Shown here: piece by piece, positions 52,209 through 64,000 of the stretch | How the letters are laid out: each line of letters begins with the position of its first letter | Numbering within the stretch: position 1 is the stretch's first letter | NCBI GenBank assembly: GCA_032718475.1 | Contig: JAUCBJ010001140.1 | Location: forward strand, 124,001-188,000 | Source of the DNA: Nemertoderma westbladi | Taxonomy: Eukaryota; Xenacoelomorpha; Nemertodermatida; Nemertodermatidae | Length of the DNA: 64,000 bases | Reading direction: 5' to 3' | The notes under the pieces: model-generated | What the model was told of the DNA's origin: nothing | The model's input: only the letters and a program-made list of their open reading frames with translations | The model's database searches: none | Translations under genes and position numbers: made by a program

Positions 52209-55200
52209 GAGAACACACTTACCGTGTTCTGTGCCTATTATTGAGAACATACTTACCGTGTTCTGCGCCTACTATTGGGAACATACTTACCGTGTTCTGT
52301 GTCTATTATTGTAAACATACTTACCGTGTTCTATACTACTATTGAGAACATACTTACCGTGTTCTGCGCCTATTATTGAGAACATACTTAACGTGTTCTG
52401 CGCCTACTATTGGGAACATACTTACCGTGTTCTGTGTCTATTATTGAAAACATACTTACCGTGTTCTATACTATTATTGAGAACATACTTAACGTGTTCT
52501 GCGCCTACTATTGGGAACATACTTACCGTGTTCTGTGCCTATTATTGAGAATATACTTACCGTGTTCTGCGCTTATTATTGAGAACATTCTTACCGTGTT
52601 CTGAGCCTACTATTGAGAACATACTTACCGTGTTCTATACCTATTATTTAGAACATACTTAACGTGTTCTGTGCTTATTTTTGAGAACATACTTACCGTG
52701 TTCTAAAATATTAATGAGAACATACTTAACGTGTTCTGCGCCTACTATTGGGAACATACTTACCGTTTTCTGTGCCTATTATTTAGAACATACTTACCGT
52801 GTTCTGTGCCTATTATTGAAAACATACTTAACGTGTTCTGTGCTCATTTTTGAGAACATACTTACCGTGTTCTAAAATATTAATGAGAACATACTTACCG
52901 TGTTCTGCACCTATTATTGAGAACATATTTACCGTGGTTCTAGAATATTATTGAGAACATACTTTCCGTGTTCTGCACCTATTATTGAGAACATATTTAC
53001 CGTGGTTCTAGAATATTATTGAGAACATACTTACCGTGTTCTAGATTATTATTGAGAACATACTTACCGTGTTCTGTGCCTATTTTTGAGAACATACTTA
53101 CCGTGTTCTAAAATATTAATGAGAACATACTTACCGTGTTCTGCACCTATTATTGAGAACATATTTACCGTGGTTCTAGAATATTATTGAGAACATACTT
53201 ACCGTGTTCTGTGCCTATTATTGAGAACGTACTTACCGTGTTCTAGACTACTATTGAGAACATACTTATCGTGTTCTGTACTTATTACTGAGAACATACT
53301 TACCGTGTTCTGGCCTAATATTGAGAACATGCTTACCGTGTTCTGGCCTACTATTGAGAACATACTTACCGTGTTCTGTGCCTATTATTGAGAACATTCT
53401 TACCGTGTTCTGTGCCTATTATTGAGAACATACTTACCGTGTTCTAGATTATTATTGAGAACATACTTACCGTGTTCTAGATTATTATTGAGAACATACT
53501 TACCGTGTTCTGTGCCTATTATTAAGAACATACTTACCGTGTTCTAGATTATTATTGAGAACATACTTACCGTGTTCTAGACTACTATTGAGAACATACT
53601 TACCGTGTTCTGTGCCTATTATTGAGAACATACTTACCGTGTTCTAGACTACTATTGAGAACATACTTACCGTGATTTGTACTTATTATTGAGAACACAC
53701 TTACCGTGTTCTGTGCCTATTATTGAGAACATACTTACCGTGTTCTAAACTACTATTGAGAACATACTTACCGTGATGTGTGCCTATTATTAAGAACATA
53801 CTTACCGTGTTCTAGATTATTATTGAGAACATACTTACCGTGTTCTGTGCCTATTATTAAGAACATACTTACCGTGTTCTAGATTATTATTGAGAACATA
53901 CTTACCGTGTTCTAGACTACTATTGAGAACATACTTACCGTGATTTGTACTTATTATTGAGAACATACTTACCGTGTTCTGTGCCTATTATTAAGAACAT
54001 ACTTACCGTGTTCTCGATTATTATTGAGAACATACTTACCGTGTTCTGTGCCTATTATTAAGAACATACTTACCGTGTTCTAGATTATTATTGAGAACAT
54101 ACTTACCGTGTTCTAGACTACTATTGAGAACATACTTACCGTGATTTGTACTTATTATTGAGAACATACTTACCGTGTTCTGTGCCTATTATTGAGAACA
54201 TACTTACCGTGTTCTAAACTACTATTGAGAACATACTTACCGTGTTCTGTGCCTATTATTAAGAACATACTTACCGTGTTCTAGATTATTATTGAGAACA
54301 TACTTACCGTGTTCTGTGCCTATTATTGAGAACATACTTACCGTGTTCTAGATGCCTATTATTGAGAACATACTTACCGTGTTCTAGACTACTATTGAGA
54401 ACACACTTACCGTGTTCTGTGCCTATTATTGAGAACATACTTACCGTGTTCTAGACTACTATTGAGAACATACTTACCGTGTTCTAGATTATTATTGAGA
54501 ACATACTTACCGTGTTCTAGACTACTATTGAGAACACACTTACCGTGTTCTGTGCCTATTATTGAGAACATACTTACCGTGTTCTAGACTACTATTGAGA
54601 ACACACTTACCGTGTTCTGTGCCTATTATTGAGAACATACTTACCGTGTTCTAGACTACTATTGAGAACATACTTACCGTGTTCTAGATTATTATTGAGA
54701 ACATACTTACCGTGTTCTAGACTACTATTGAGAACACACTTACCGTGTTCTGTGCCTATTATTGAGAACATACTTACCGTGTTCTAGACTACTATTGAGA
54801 ACATACTTACCGTGTTCTAGACTACTATTGAGAACATACTTACCGTGATTTGTACTTATTATTGAGAACATACTTACCGTGTTCTAGATTATTATTGAGA
54901 ACATACTTACCGTGTTCTAGACTACTATTGAGAACATACTTACCGTGATTTGTACTTATTATTGAGAACATACTTACCGTGTTCTAGATTATTATTGAGA
55001 ACATACTTACCGTGTTCTGTGCCTATTATTGAGAACATACTTACCGTGTTCTGTGCCTATTATTGAGAACATACTTACCGTGTTCTAGATTATTATTGAG
55101 AACATACTTACCGTGTTCTGTGCCTATTATTAAGAACATACTTACCGTGTTCTGTGCCTATTATTGAGAACATACTTACCGTGTTCTAGATTATTATTGA

Positions 55201-56266
55201 GAACATACTTACCGTGTTCTAGATTATTATTGAGAACATACTTACCGTGTTCTGTGCCTATTATTGAGAACATACTTACCGTGTTCTAGATTATTATTGA
55301 GAACATACTTACCGTGTTCTGTGCCTATTATTGAGAACATACTTACCGTGTTCTGTGCCTATTATTGAGAACATACTTACCGTGTTCTAGATTATTATTG
55401 AGAACATACTTACCGTGTTCTGTGCCTATTATTGAGAACATACTTACCGTGTTCTGTGCCTATTATTGAGAACATACTTACCGTGTTCTAGATTATTATT
55501 GAGAACATACTTACCGTGTTCTGTGCCTATTATTGAGAACATACTTACCGTGTTCTGTGCCTATTATTGAGAACATTCCTACCGTGTTCTAGATTATTAT
55601 TGAGAACATACTTACCGTGTTCTAGACTACTATTGAGAACACACTTACCGTGTTCTGTGCCTATTATTGAGAACATACTTACCGTGTTCTAGACTACTAT
55701 TGAGAACACACTTACCGTGTTCTGTGCCTATTATTGAGAACATACTTACCGTGTTCTAGACTACTATTGAGAACATACTTACCGTGTTCTAGATTATTAT
55801 TGAGAACATACTTACCGTGTTCTAGACTACTATTGAGAACACACTTACCGTGTTCTGTGCCTATTATTGAGAACATACTTACCGTGTTCTAGACTACTAT
55901 TGAGAACATACTTACCGTGTTCTAGACTACTATTGAGAACATACTTACCGTGATTTGTACTTATTATTGAGAACATACTTACCGTGTTCTAGATTATTAT
56001 TGAGAACATACTTACCGTGTTCTAGACTACTATTGAGAACATACTTACCGTGATTTGTACTTATTATTGAGAACATACTTACCGTGTTCTAGATTATTAT
56101 TGAGAACATACTTACCGTGTTCTAGACTACTATTGAGAACATACTTACCGTGTTCTGTGCCTATTATTGAGAACATACTTACCGTGTTCTAGATTATTAT
56201 TGAGAACATACTTACCGTGTTCTGTGCCTATTATTAAGAACATACTTACCGTGTTCTAGATTATTA

Positions 56267-58330
56267 TTGAGAACATACTTACCGTGTTCTGTGCCTATTA
56301 TTGAGAACACTTACCGTGTTCTGTGCCTATTATTAAGAACATACTTACCGTGTTCTAGATTATTATTGAGAACATACTTACCGTGTTCTAGACTACTATT
56401 GAGAACATACTTACCGTGTTCTGTGCCTATTATTAAGAACATACTTACCGTGTTCTAGATTATTATTGAGAACATACTTACCGTGTTCTGTGCCTATTAT
56501 TGAGAACATACTTACCGTGTTCTGTGCCTATTATTAAGAACATACTTACCGTGTTCTAGACTACTATTGGGAACATACTTACCGTGTTCTAGACTACTAT
56601 TGAGAACATACTTACCGTGTTCTGTGCCTATTATTAAGAACATACTTACCGTGTTCTAGATTATTATTGAGAACATACTTACCGTGTTCTAGACTACTAT
56701 TGAGAACATACTTACCGTGTTCTGTGCCTATTATTAAGAACATACTTACCGTGTTCTAGATTATTATTGAGAACATACTTACCGTGTTCTGTGCCTATTA
56801 TTGAGAACATACTTACCGTGTTCTGTGCCTATTATTAAGAACATACTTACCATGTTCTAGACTACTATTGGGAACATACTTACCGTGTTCTGCGCCTACT
56901 ATTGGGAACATACTTACCGTGTTCTGTGCCTATTATTGAGAACATACTTACCGTGTTCTAGATTATTATTGAGAACATACTTACCGTGTTCTGTGCCTAT
57001 TATTGAGAACATACTTACCGTGTTCTGTGCCTATTATTAAGAACATACTTATCGTGTTCTAGATTATTATTGAGAACATACTTACCGTGTTCTGTGCCTA
57101 TTATTGAGAACACTTACCGTGTTCTGTGCCTATTATTAAGAACATACTTACCGTGTTCTAGATTATTATTGAGAACATACTTACCGTGTTCTAGACTACT
57201 ATTGAGAACATACTTACCGTGTTCTGTGCCTATTATTGAGAACATACTTACCGTGTTCTAGATTATTATTGAGAACATACTTACCGTGTTCTGTGCCTAT
57301 TATTAAGAACATACTTACCGTGTTCTAGATTATTATTGAGAACATACTTACCGTGTTCTGTGCCTATTATTGAGAACACTTACCGTGTCCTGTGCCTATT
57401 ATTAAGAACATACTTACCGTGTTCTAGATTATTATTGAGAACATACTTACCGTGTTCTAGACTACTATTGAGAACATACTTACCGTGTTCTGTGCCTATT
57501 ATTAAGAACATACTTACCGTGTTCTAGATTATTATTGAGAACATACTTACCGTGTTCTGTGCCTATTATTGAGAACATACTTACCGTGTTCTGTCCTATT
57601 ATTAAGAACATACTTACCGTGTTCTAGACTACTATTGGGAACATACTTACCGTGTTCTAGACTACTATTGAGAACATACTTACCGTGTTCTGTGCCTATT
57701 ATTAAGAACATACTTACCGTGTTCTAGATTATTATTGAGAACATACTTACCGTGTTCTAGACTACTATTGAGAACATACTTACCGTGTTCTGTGCCTATT
57801 ATTAAGAACATACTTACCGTGTTCTAGATTATTATTGAGAACCTACTTACCGTGTTCTGTGCCTATTATTGAGAACATACTTACCGTGTTCTGTGCCTAT
57901 TATTAAGAACATACTTACCATGTTCTAGACTACTATTGGGAACATACTTACCGTGTTCTGCGCCTACTATTGGGAACATACTTACCGTGTTCTGTGCCTA
58001 TTATTGAGAACATACTTACCGTGTTCTAGATTATTATTGAGAACATACTTACCGTGTTCTGTGCCTATTATTGAGAACATACTTACCGTGTTCTGTGCCT
58101 ATTATTAAGAACATACTTATCGTGTTCTAGATTATTATTGAGAACATACTTACCGTGTTCTGTGCCTATTATTGAGAACACTTACCGTGTTCTGTGCCTA
58201 TTATTAAGAACATACTTACCGTGTTCTAGATTATTATTGAGAACATACTTACCGTGTTCTAGACTACTATTGAGAACATACTTACCGTGTTCTGTGCCTA
58301 TTATTAAGAACATACTTACCGTGTTCTAGA
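56267..58330. repeat. Higher-order repeat, about 1069 bp, two copies
   Basis: A segment including the shortened unit recurs at 56267, 57070, 57336 and 58138. Spacings are 803, 266 and 802 bp, so a block of about 1069 bp was duplicated in tandem. Confidence 0.75.
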
Positions 58331-61300
58331 TTATTATTAAGAACATACTTACCGTGTTCTAGACTACTATTGAGAACATACTTACCGTGTTCTGTGCCTA
58401 TTATTAAGAACATACTTACCGTGTTCTGTGCCTATTATTGAGAACATACTTACCGTGATCTGTACTTATTATTGAGAACATACTTACCGTGTTCTAGATT
58501 ATTATTGAGAACATACTTACCGTGTTCTGTGCCTATTATTGAGAACATACTTACCGTGTTCTGTGCCTATTATTAAGAACATACTTACCGTGTTCTAGAC
58601 TACTATTGAGAACATACTTACCGTGATTTGTACTTATTATTGAGAACATACTTACCGTGTTCTAGATTATTATTGAGAACATACTTACCGTGTTCTGTGC
58701 CTATTATTGAGAACATACTTACCGTGTTCTGTGCCTATTATTAAGAACATACTTACCGTGTTCTAGATTATTATTGAGAACATACTTACCGTGTTCTGTG
58801 CCTATTATTGAGAACACTTACCGTGTTCTGTGCCTATTATTAAGAACATACTTACCGTGTTCTAGATTATTATTGAGAACATACTTACCGTGTTCTGTGC
58901 CTATTATTGAGAACACTTACCATGTTCTAGACTACTATTGAGAACATACTTACCGTGTTCTAGACTACTATTGAGAACATACTTACCGTGATTTGTACTT
59001 ATTATTGAGAACATACTTACCGTGTGCTAGATTATTATTGAGAACATACTTACCGTGTTCTAGACTACTATTGAGAACATACTTACCGTGTTCTGTGCCT
59101 ATTATTAAGAACATACTTACCGTGTTCTAGATTATTATTGAGAACATACTTACCGTGTTCTGTGTCTATTATTGAGAACATACTTACCGTGTTCTGTGCC
59201 TATTATTAAGAACATACTTACCGTGTTCTAGATTATTATTGAGAACATACTTACCGTGATCTGTACTTATTATTGAGAACATACTTACCGTGTTCTAGAC
59301 TATTATTGAGAACATACTTACCGTGTTCTAGACTATTATTGAGAACATACTTACCGTGTTCTAGACTACTATTGAGAACATACTTACCGTGATTTGTACT
59401 TATTATTGAGAACACTTACCGTGTTCTAGATTATTATTGAGAACATACTTACCGTGTTCTGTGCCTATTATTGAGAACATACTTACCGTGTTCTGTGCCT
59501 ATTATTAAGAACATACTTACCATGTTCTAGATTATTATTGAGAACATACTTACCGTGATCTGTACTTATTATTGAGAACATACTTACCGTGTTCTGTGCC
59601 TATTATTAAGAACATACTTACCGTGTTCTAGATTATTATTGAGAACATACTTACCGTGTTCTGTGCCTATTATTGAGAACACTTACCGTGTTCTGTGCCT
59701 ATTATTAAGAACATACTTACCGTGTTCTAGATTATTATTGAGAACATACTTAACGTGTTCTGTGCCTATTATGGAGAACATACTTACCGTGTTCTGTGCC
59801 TATTATTAAGAACATACTTACCGTGTTCTAGATTATTATTGAGAACATACTTACCGTGTTCTGTGCCTATTATTGAGAACATACTTACCGTGTTCTGTGC
59901 CTATTATTAAGAACATACTTACCGTGTTCTAGATTATTATTGAGAACATACTTACCGTGTTCTAGACTACTATTGAGAACATACTTACCGTGTTCTGTGC
60001 CTATTATTGAGAACATACTTACCGTGTTCTAGATTATTATTGAGAACATACTTAACGTGTTCTGTGCCTATTATTGAGAACATACTTACCGTGTTCTGTG
60101 CCTATTATTAAGAACATACTTACCGTGTTCTAGACTACTATTGAGAACATACTTACCGTGTTCTGTGCCTATTATTGAGAACATACTTACCGTGTTCTGT
60201 GCCTATTATTAAGAACATACTTACCGTGTTCTAGATTATTATTGAGAACATACTTACCGTGTTCTGTGCCTATTATTGAGAACACTTACCGTGTTCTGTG
60301 CCTATTATTAAGAACATACTTACCGTGTTCTAGATTATTATTAAGAACATACTTACCGTGTTCTAGACTACTATTGAGAACATACTTACCGTGTTCTAGA
60401 CTACTATTTATTGAGAACATACTTACCGTGATTTGTACTTATTATTGAGAACATACTTACCGTGTTCTAGATTATTATTGAGAACATACTTACCGTGTTC
60501 TAGACTACTATTGAGAACATACTTACCGTGATTTGTACTTATTATTGAGAACATACTTACCGTGTTCTAGATTATTATTGAGAACATACTTACCGTGATC
60601 TGTACTTATTATTGAGAACACACTTACCGTGTTCTGTTCCTATTATTGAGAACATACTTACCGTGATCTGCTTCTATTATTGAGATCATACTTACCGTGT
60701 TCTGTGCCTATTATTGAGAACATACTTACCGTGTTCTGTGCCTATTATTAAGAACATACTTACCATGTTCTAGACTACTATTGAGAACATACTTACCGTG
60801 ATTTGTACTTATTATTGAGAACATACTTACCGTGTTCTAGATTATTATTGAGAACATACTTACCGTGATCTGTACTTATTATTGAGAAAACACTTACCGT
60901 GTTCTGTTCCTATTATTGAGAACATACTTACCGTGATCTGCTTCTATTATTGAGATCATACTTACCGTGTTCTGTGCCTATTATTGAGAACATACTTACC
61001 GTGTTCTGTGCCTATTATTGAGAACATACTTACCGTGTTCTGTGCCTATTATTAAGAACATACTTACCGTGTTCTAGACTACTATTGAGAACATACTTAC
61101 CGTGTTCTGTGCCTATTATTGAGAACATACTTACCGTGTTCTGTGCCTATTATTAAGAACATACTTACCGTGTTCTAGATTATTATTGAGAACATACTTA
61201 CCGTGTTCTGTGCCTATTATTGAGAACACTTACCGTGTTCTGTGCCTATTATTAAGAACATACTTACCGTGTTCTAGATTATTATTGAGAACATACTTAA

Positions 61301-64000
61301 CGTGTTCTGTGCCTATTATTAAGAACATACTTACCGTGTTCTGCGCCTATTATTAAGAACATACTTACCGTGTTCTAGACTACTATTGAGAACATACTTA
61401 CCGTGTTCTAGACTACTATTGAGAACATACTTACCGTGATTTGTACTTATTATTGAGAACATACTTACCGTGTTCTAGATTATTATTGAGAACATACTTA
61501 CCGTGATCTGTACTTATTATTGAGAACACACTTACCGTGTTCTGTTCCTATTATTGAGAACATACTTACCGTGTTCTAGACTACTATTGAGAATATACTT
61601 ACCGTGTTCTAGACTACTATTGAGAACATACTTACCGTGATTTGTACTTATTATTGAGAACATACTTACCGTGTTCTAGATTATTATTGAGAACATACTT
61701 ACCGTGATCTGTACTTATTATTGAGAACACACTTACCGTGTTCTGTTCCTATTATTGAGAACATACTTACCGTGTTCTAGACTACTATTGAGAACATACT
61801 TACCGTGTTCTAGACTACTATTGAGAACATACTTACCGTGATTTGTACTTATTATTGAGAACATACTTACCGTGTTCTAGATTATTATTGAGAACATACT
61901 TACCGTGATCTGTACTTATTATTGAGAACACACTTACCGTGTTCTGTTCCTATTATTGAGAACATACTTACCGTGTTCTAGATCTATTATTGAGAACATA
62001 CTTACCGTGTTCTGTGCCTATTATTAAGAACATACTTACCGTGTTCTGTGCCTATTATTGAGAACATACTTACCGTGTTCTAGACTACTATTGAGAACAT
62101 ACTTACCGTGTTTGTACTATTATTGAGAACATACTTACCGTGTTCTAGACTACTATTGAGAACATACTTACCGTGTTCTGTGCCTATTATTGAGAACATA
62201 CTTACCGTGTTCTGTGCCTATTATTAAGAACATACTTACCGTGTTCTAGATTATTATTGAGAACATACTTACCGTGTTCTGTGCCTATTATTGAGAACAT
62301 ACTTACCGTGTTCTGTGCCTATTATTAAGAACATACTTACCGTGTTCTAGATTATTATTGAGAACATACTTAACGTGTTCTGTGCCTATTATTAAGAACA
62401 TACTTACCGTGTTCTGTGCCTATTATTAAGAACATACTTACCGTGTTCTAGACTACTATTGAGAACATACTTACCGTGTTCTAGACTACTATTGAGAACA
62501 TACTTACCGTGATTTGTACTTATTATTGAGAACATACTTACCGTGTTCTAGATTATTATTGAGAACATACTTACCGTGATCTGTACTTATTATTGAGAAC
62601 ACACTTACCGTGTTCTGTTCCTATTATTAGAACATACTTACCGTGTTCTAGACTACTATTGAGAACATACTTACCGTGTTCTAGACTACTATTGAGAACA
62701 TACTTACCGTGATTTGTACTTATTATTGAGAACATACTTACCGTGTTCTAGATTATTATTGAGAACATACTTACCGTGTTCTGTGCCTATTATTGAGAAC
62801 ATACTTACCGTGTTCTGCTATATTAGAACATACTTACCGTGTTCTGATTATTATTGAGAACATACTTACCGTGTTCTAGATTATTATTGAGAACATACTT
62901 ACCGTGATCTGTACTTATTATTGAGAACACACTTACCGTGTTCTGTTCCTATTATTGAGAACATACTTACCGTGTTCTAGACTATTATTGAGAACATACT
63001 TACCGTGTTCTAGACTACTATTGAGAACATACTTACCGTGATTTGTACTTATTATTGAGAACATACTTACCGTGTTCTAGATTATTATTGAGAACATACT
63101 TACCGTGTTCTGTGCCTATTATTGAGAACACTTACCGTGTTCTGTGCCTATTATTAAGAACATACTTACCGTGTTCTAGATTATTATTGAGAACATACTT
63201 ACCGTGTTCTAGATTATTATTGAGAACATACTTACCGTGATCTGTACTTATTATTGAGAACACACTTACCGTGTTCTGTGCCTATTATTGAGAACATACT
63301 TACCGTGTTCTGCGCCTATTATTAAGAACATACTTACCGTGTTCTAGATTATTATTGAGAACATACTTAACGTGTTCTGTGCCTATTATTAAGAACATAC
63401 TTACCGTGTTCTGTGCCTATTATTAAGAACATACTTACCGTGTTCTAGATTATTATTGAGAACATACTTACCGTGTTCTGTGCCTATTATTGAGAACATA
63501 CTTACCGTGTTCTGTGCCTATTATTAAGAACATACTTACCGTGTTCTAGACTACTATTGAGAACATACTTACCGTGTTCTAGACTACTATTGAGAACATA
63601 CTTACCGTGATTTGTACTTATTATTGAGAACATACTTACCGTGTTCTAGATTATTATTGAGAACATACTTACCGTGTTCTGTACTTATTATTGAGAACAC
63701 ACTTACCGTGTTCTGTTCCTATTATTGAGAACATACTTACCGTGTTCTAGACTACTATTGAGAACATACTTACCGTGTTCTGTGCCTATTATTGAGAACA
63801 TACTTACCGTGTTCTGTGCCTATTATTAAGAACATACTTACCGTGTTCTAGATTATTATTGAGAACATACTTAACGTGTTCTGTGCCTATTATTAAGAAC
63901 ATACTTACCGTGTTCTGCGCCTATTATTAAGAACATACTTACCGTGTTCTAGATTATTATTGAGAACATACTTACCGTGTTCTAGATTATTATTGAGAAC

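Larger units (their letters stand above)
50793..64000 (-). repeat. 33-34 bp satellite carrying a splice donor in nearly every unit
   Basis: On the + strand the unit is GAGAACATACTTACCGTGTTC plus a variable 12-13 bp tail. The main tails are TGTGCCTATTATT (34 bp), TAGATTATTATT and TAGACTACTATT (33 bp), and a type with GATTTGTACTTATTATT. The array spans more than 13.2 kb, on the order of 390 units, and leaves the window. On the minus strand each typical unit reads AGAACACGGTAAGTATGTTCT: a GGTAAGTAT donor flanked by the inverted pair AGAACA/TGTTCT. A few units have CTTAACG instead of CTTACCG, which destroys the GT. Shortened units lacking three bases (GAGAACACTTACC, for example 56300, 57107, 57372, 58174) mark higher-order copies. 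Steps of about 270 bp (51400, 51670, 51939) and 803/266 bp (56267, 57070, 57336, 58138) are visible. The many short MRTYLPCS-type frames are repeats, not genes. Confidence 0.97.

Noticed and set aside
51388-63240. Many similar MRTYLPCS-type short frames on the + strand
   Set aside because: They are translations of the 33-34 bp satellite; they end wherever unit length breaks the frame.
48793-64000. Regularly spaced repeats that might be taken for a CRISPR array
   Set aside because: Repeats are contiguous with no unique spacers, the genome is eukaryotic, and no cas gene exists here.

Overview
The window is animal nuclear DNA with almost no ordinary genes. Open frames are isolated, there are no operons, and the sequence is AT-rich. 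It is packed with retrotransposons, P-type, hAT-like, Mutator-like and Tc1/mariner-like elements, Helitrons, and satellites. The frequent TAGGCCTA and ACCGGTAC words and the mix of element types suggest a marine invertebrate. I cannot name the group from sequence alone.

Layout, left to right. 1-5041: a young Ty3/gypsy-type LTR retrotransposon on the minus strand, with gag and pol open and LTRs identical where both are visible. It abuts the tip of a foldback MITE (5042-5214). 7177-9153: a non-autonomous element with a repeated 14-nt subterminal motif, carrying a tRNA-derived SINE-like insertion. 13511-16951: a very GC-rich Ty3/gypsy-type gag-pol frame that stops inside the integrase. 17113-20642: a complete P-type DNA transposon with 82-bp perfect terminal inverted repeats, an 8-bp target duplication and one intronless THAP transposase frame. 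21697-23005: a frameshifted non-LTR reverse transcriptase relic. 24779-29333: two Helitrons joined head to tail, each containing a 146-bp tandem repeat with a CTCF-like core. 29365-30480: a Mutator-like foldback element with 12-bp minisatellite arms and a 9-bp target duplication. 31.9-37.2 kb: a further Helitron end, a TA-flanked MITE, a hAT-like element, and a single-exon 559-aa gene whose C-terminus looks like an SGNH hydrolase without its catalytic serine. 39631-41085: a second Mutator-like foldback element. 41.6-43.8 kb: a MITE and a 10-bp satellite. 45.86-48.2 kb: a nest of MITEs, one splitting an older repeat. 48793-49550: a 50-bp satellite with a POU-octamer word in most units.

50.5-64 kb is the most unusual part. 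A minus-strand terminal exon for a cysteine-rich peptide (50526-50717) has a good 3' splice site and a poly(A) signal. About 90 bp upstream of it begins a satellite that fills the rest of the window, more than 13.2 kb and on the order of 390 units of 33-34 bp. On the exon's strand nearly every unit carries a GGTAAGTAT 5' splice donor complementary to nine nucleotides of the U1 snRNA 5' end. The donor lies in the loop of a potential AGAACA/TGTTCT hairpin. The array looks like an amplified exon-intron junction and, if transcribed, would be a field of decoy splice donors.

The genes do not form a pathway. Apart from the minus-strand terminal exon and perhaps the SGNH-like gene, all coding capacity belongs to mobile elements. 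The history is one of repeated insertion, tandem amplification and nesting.
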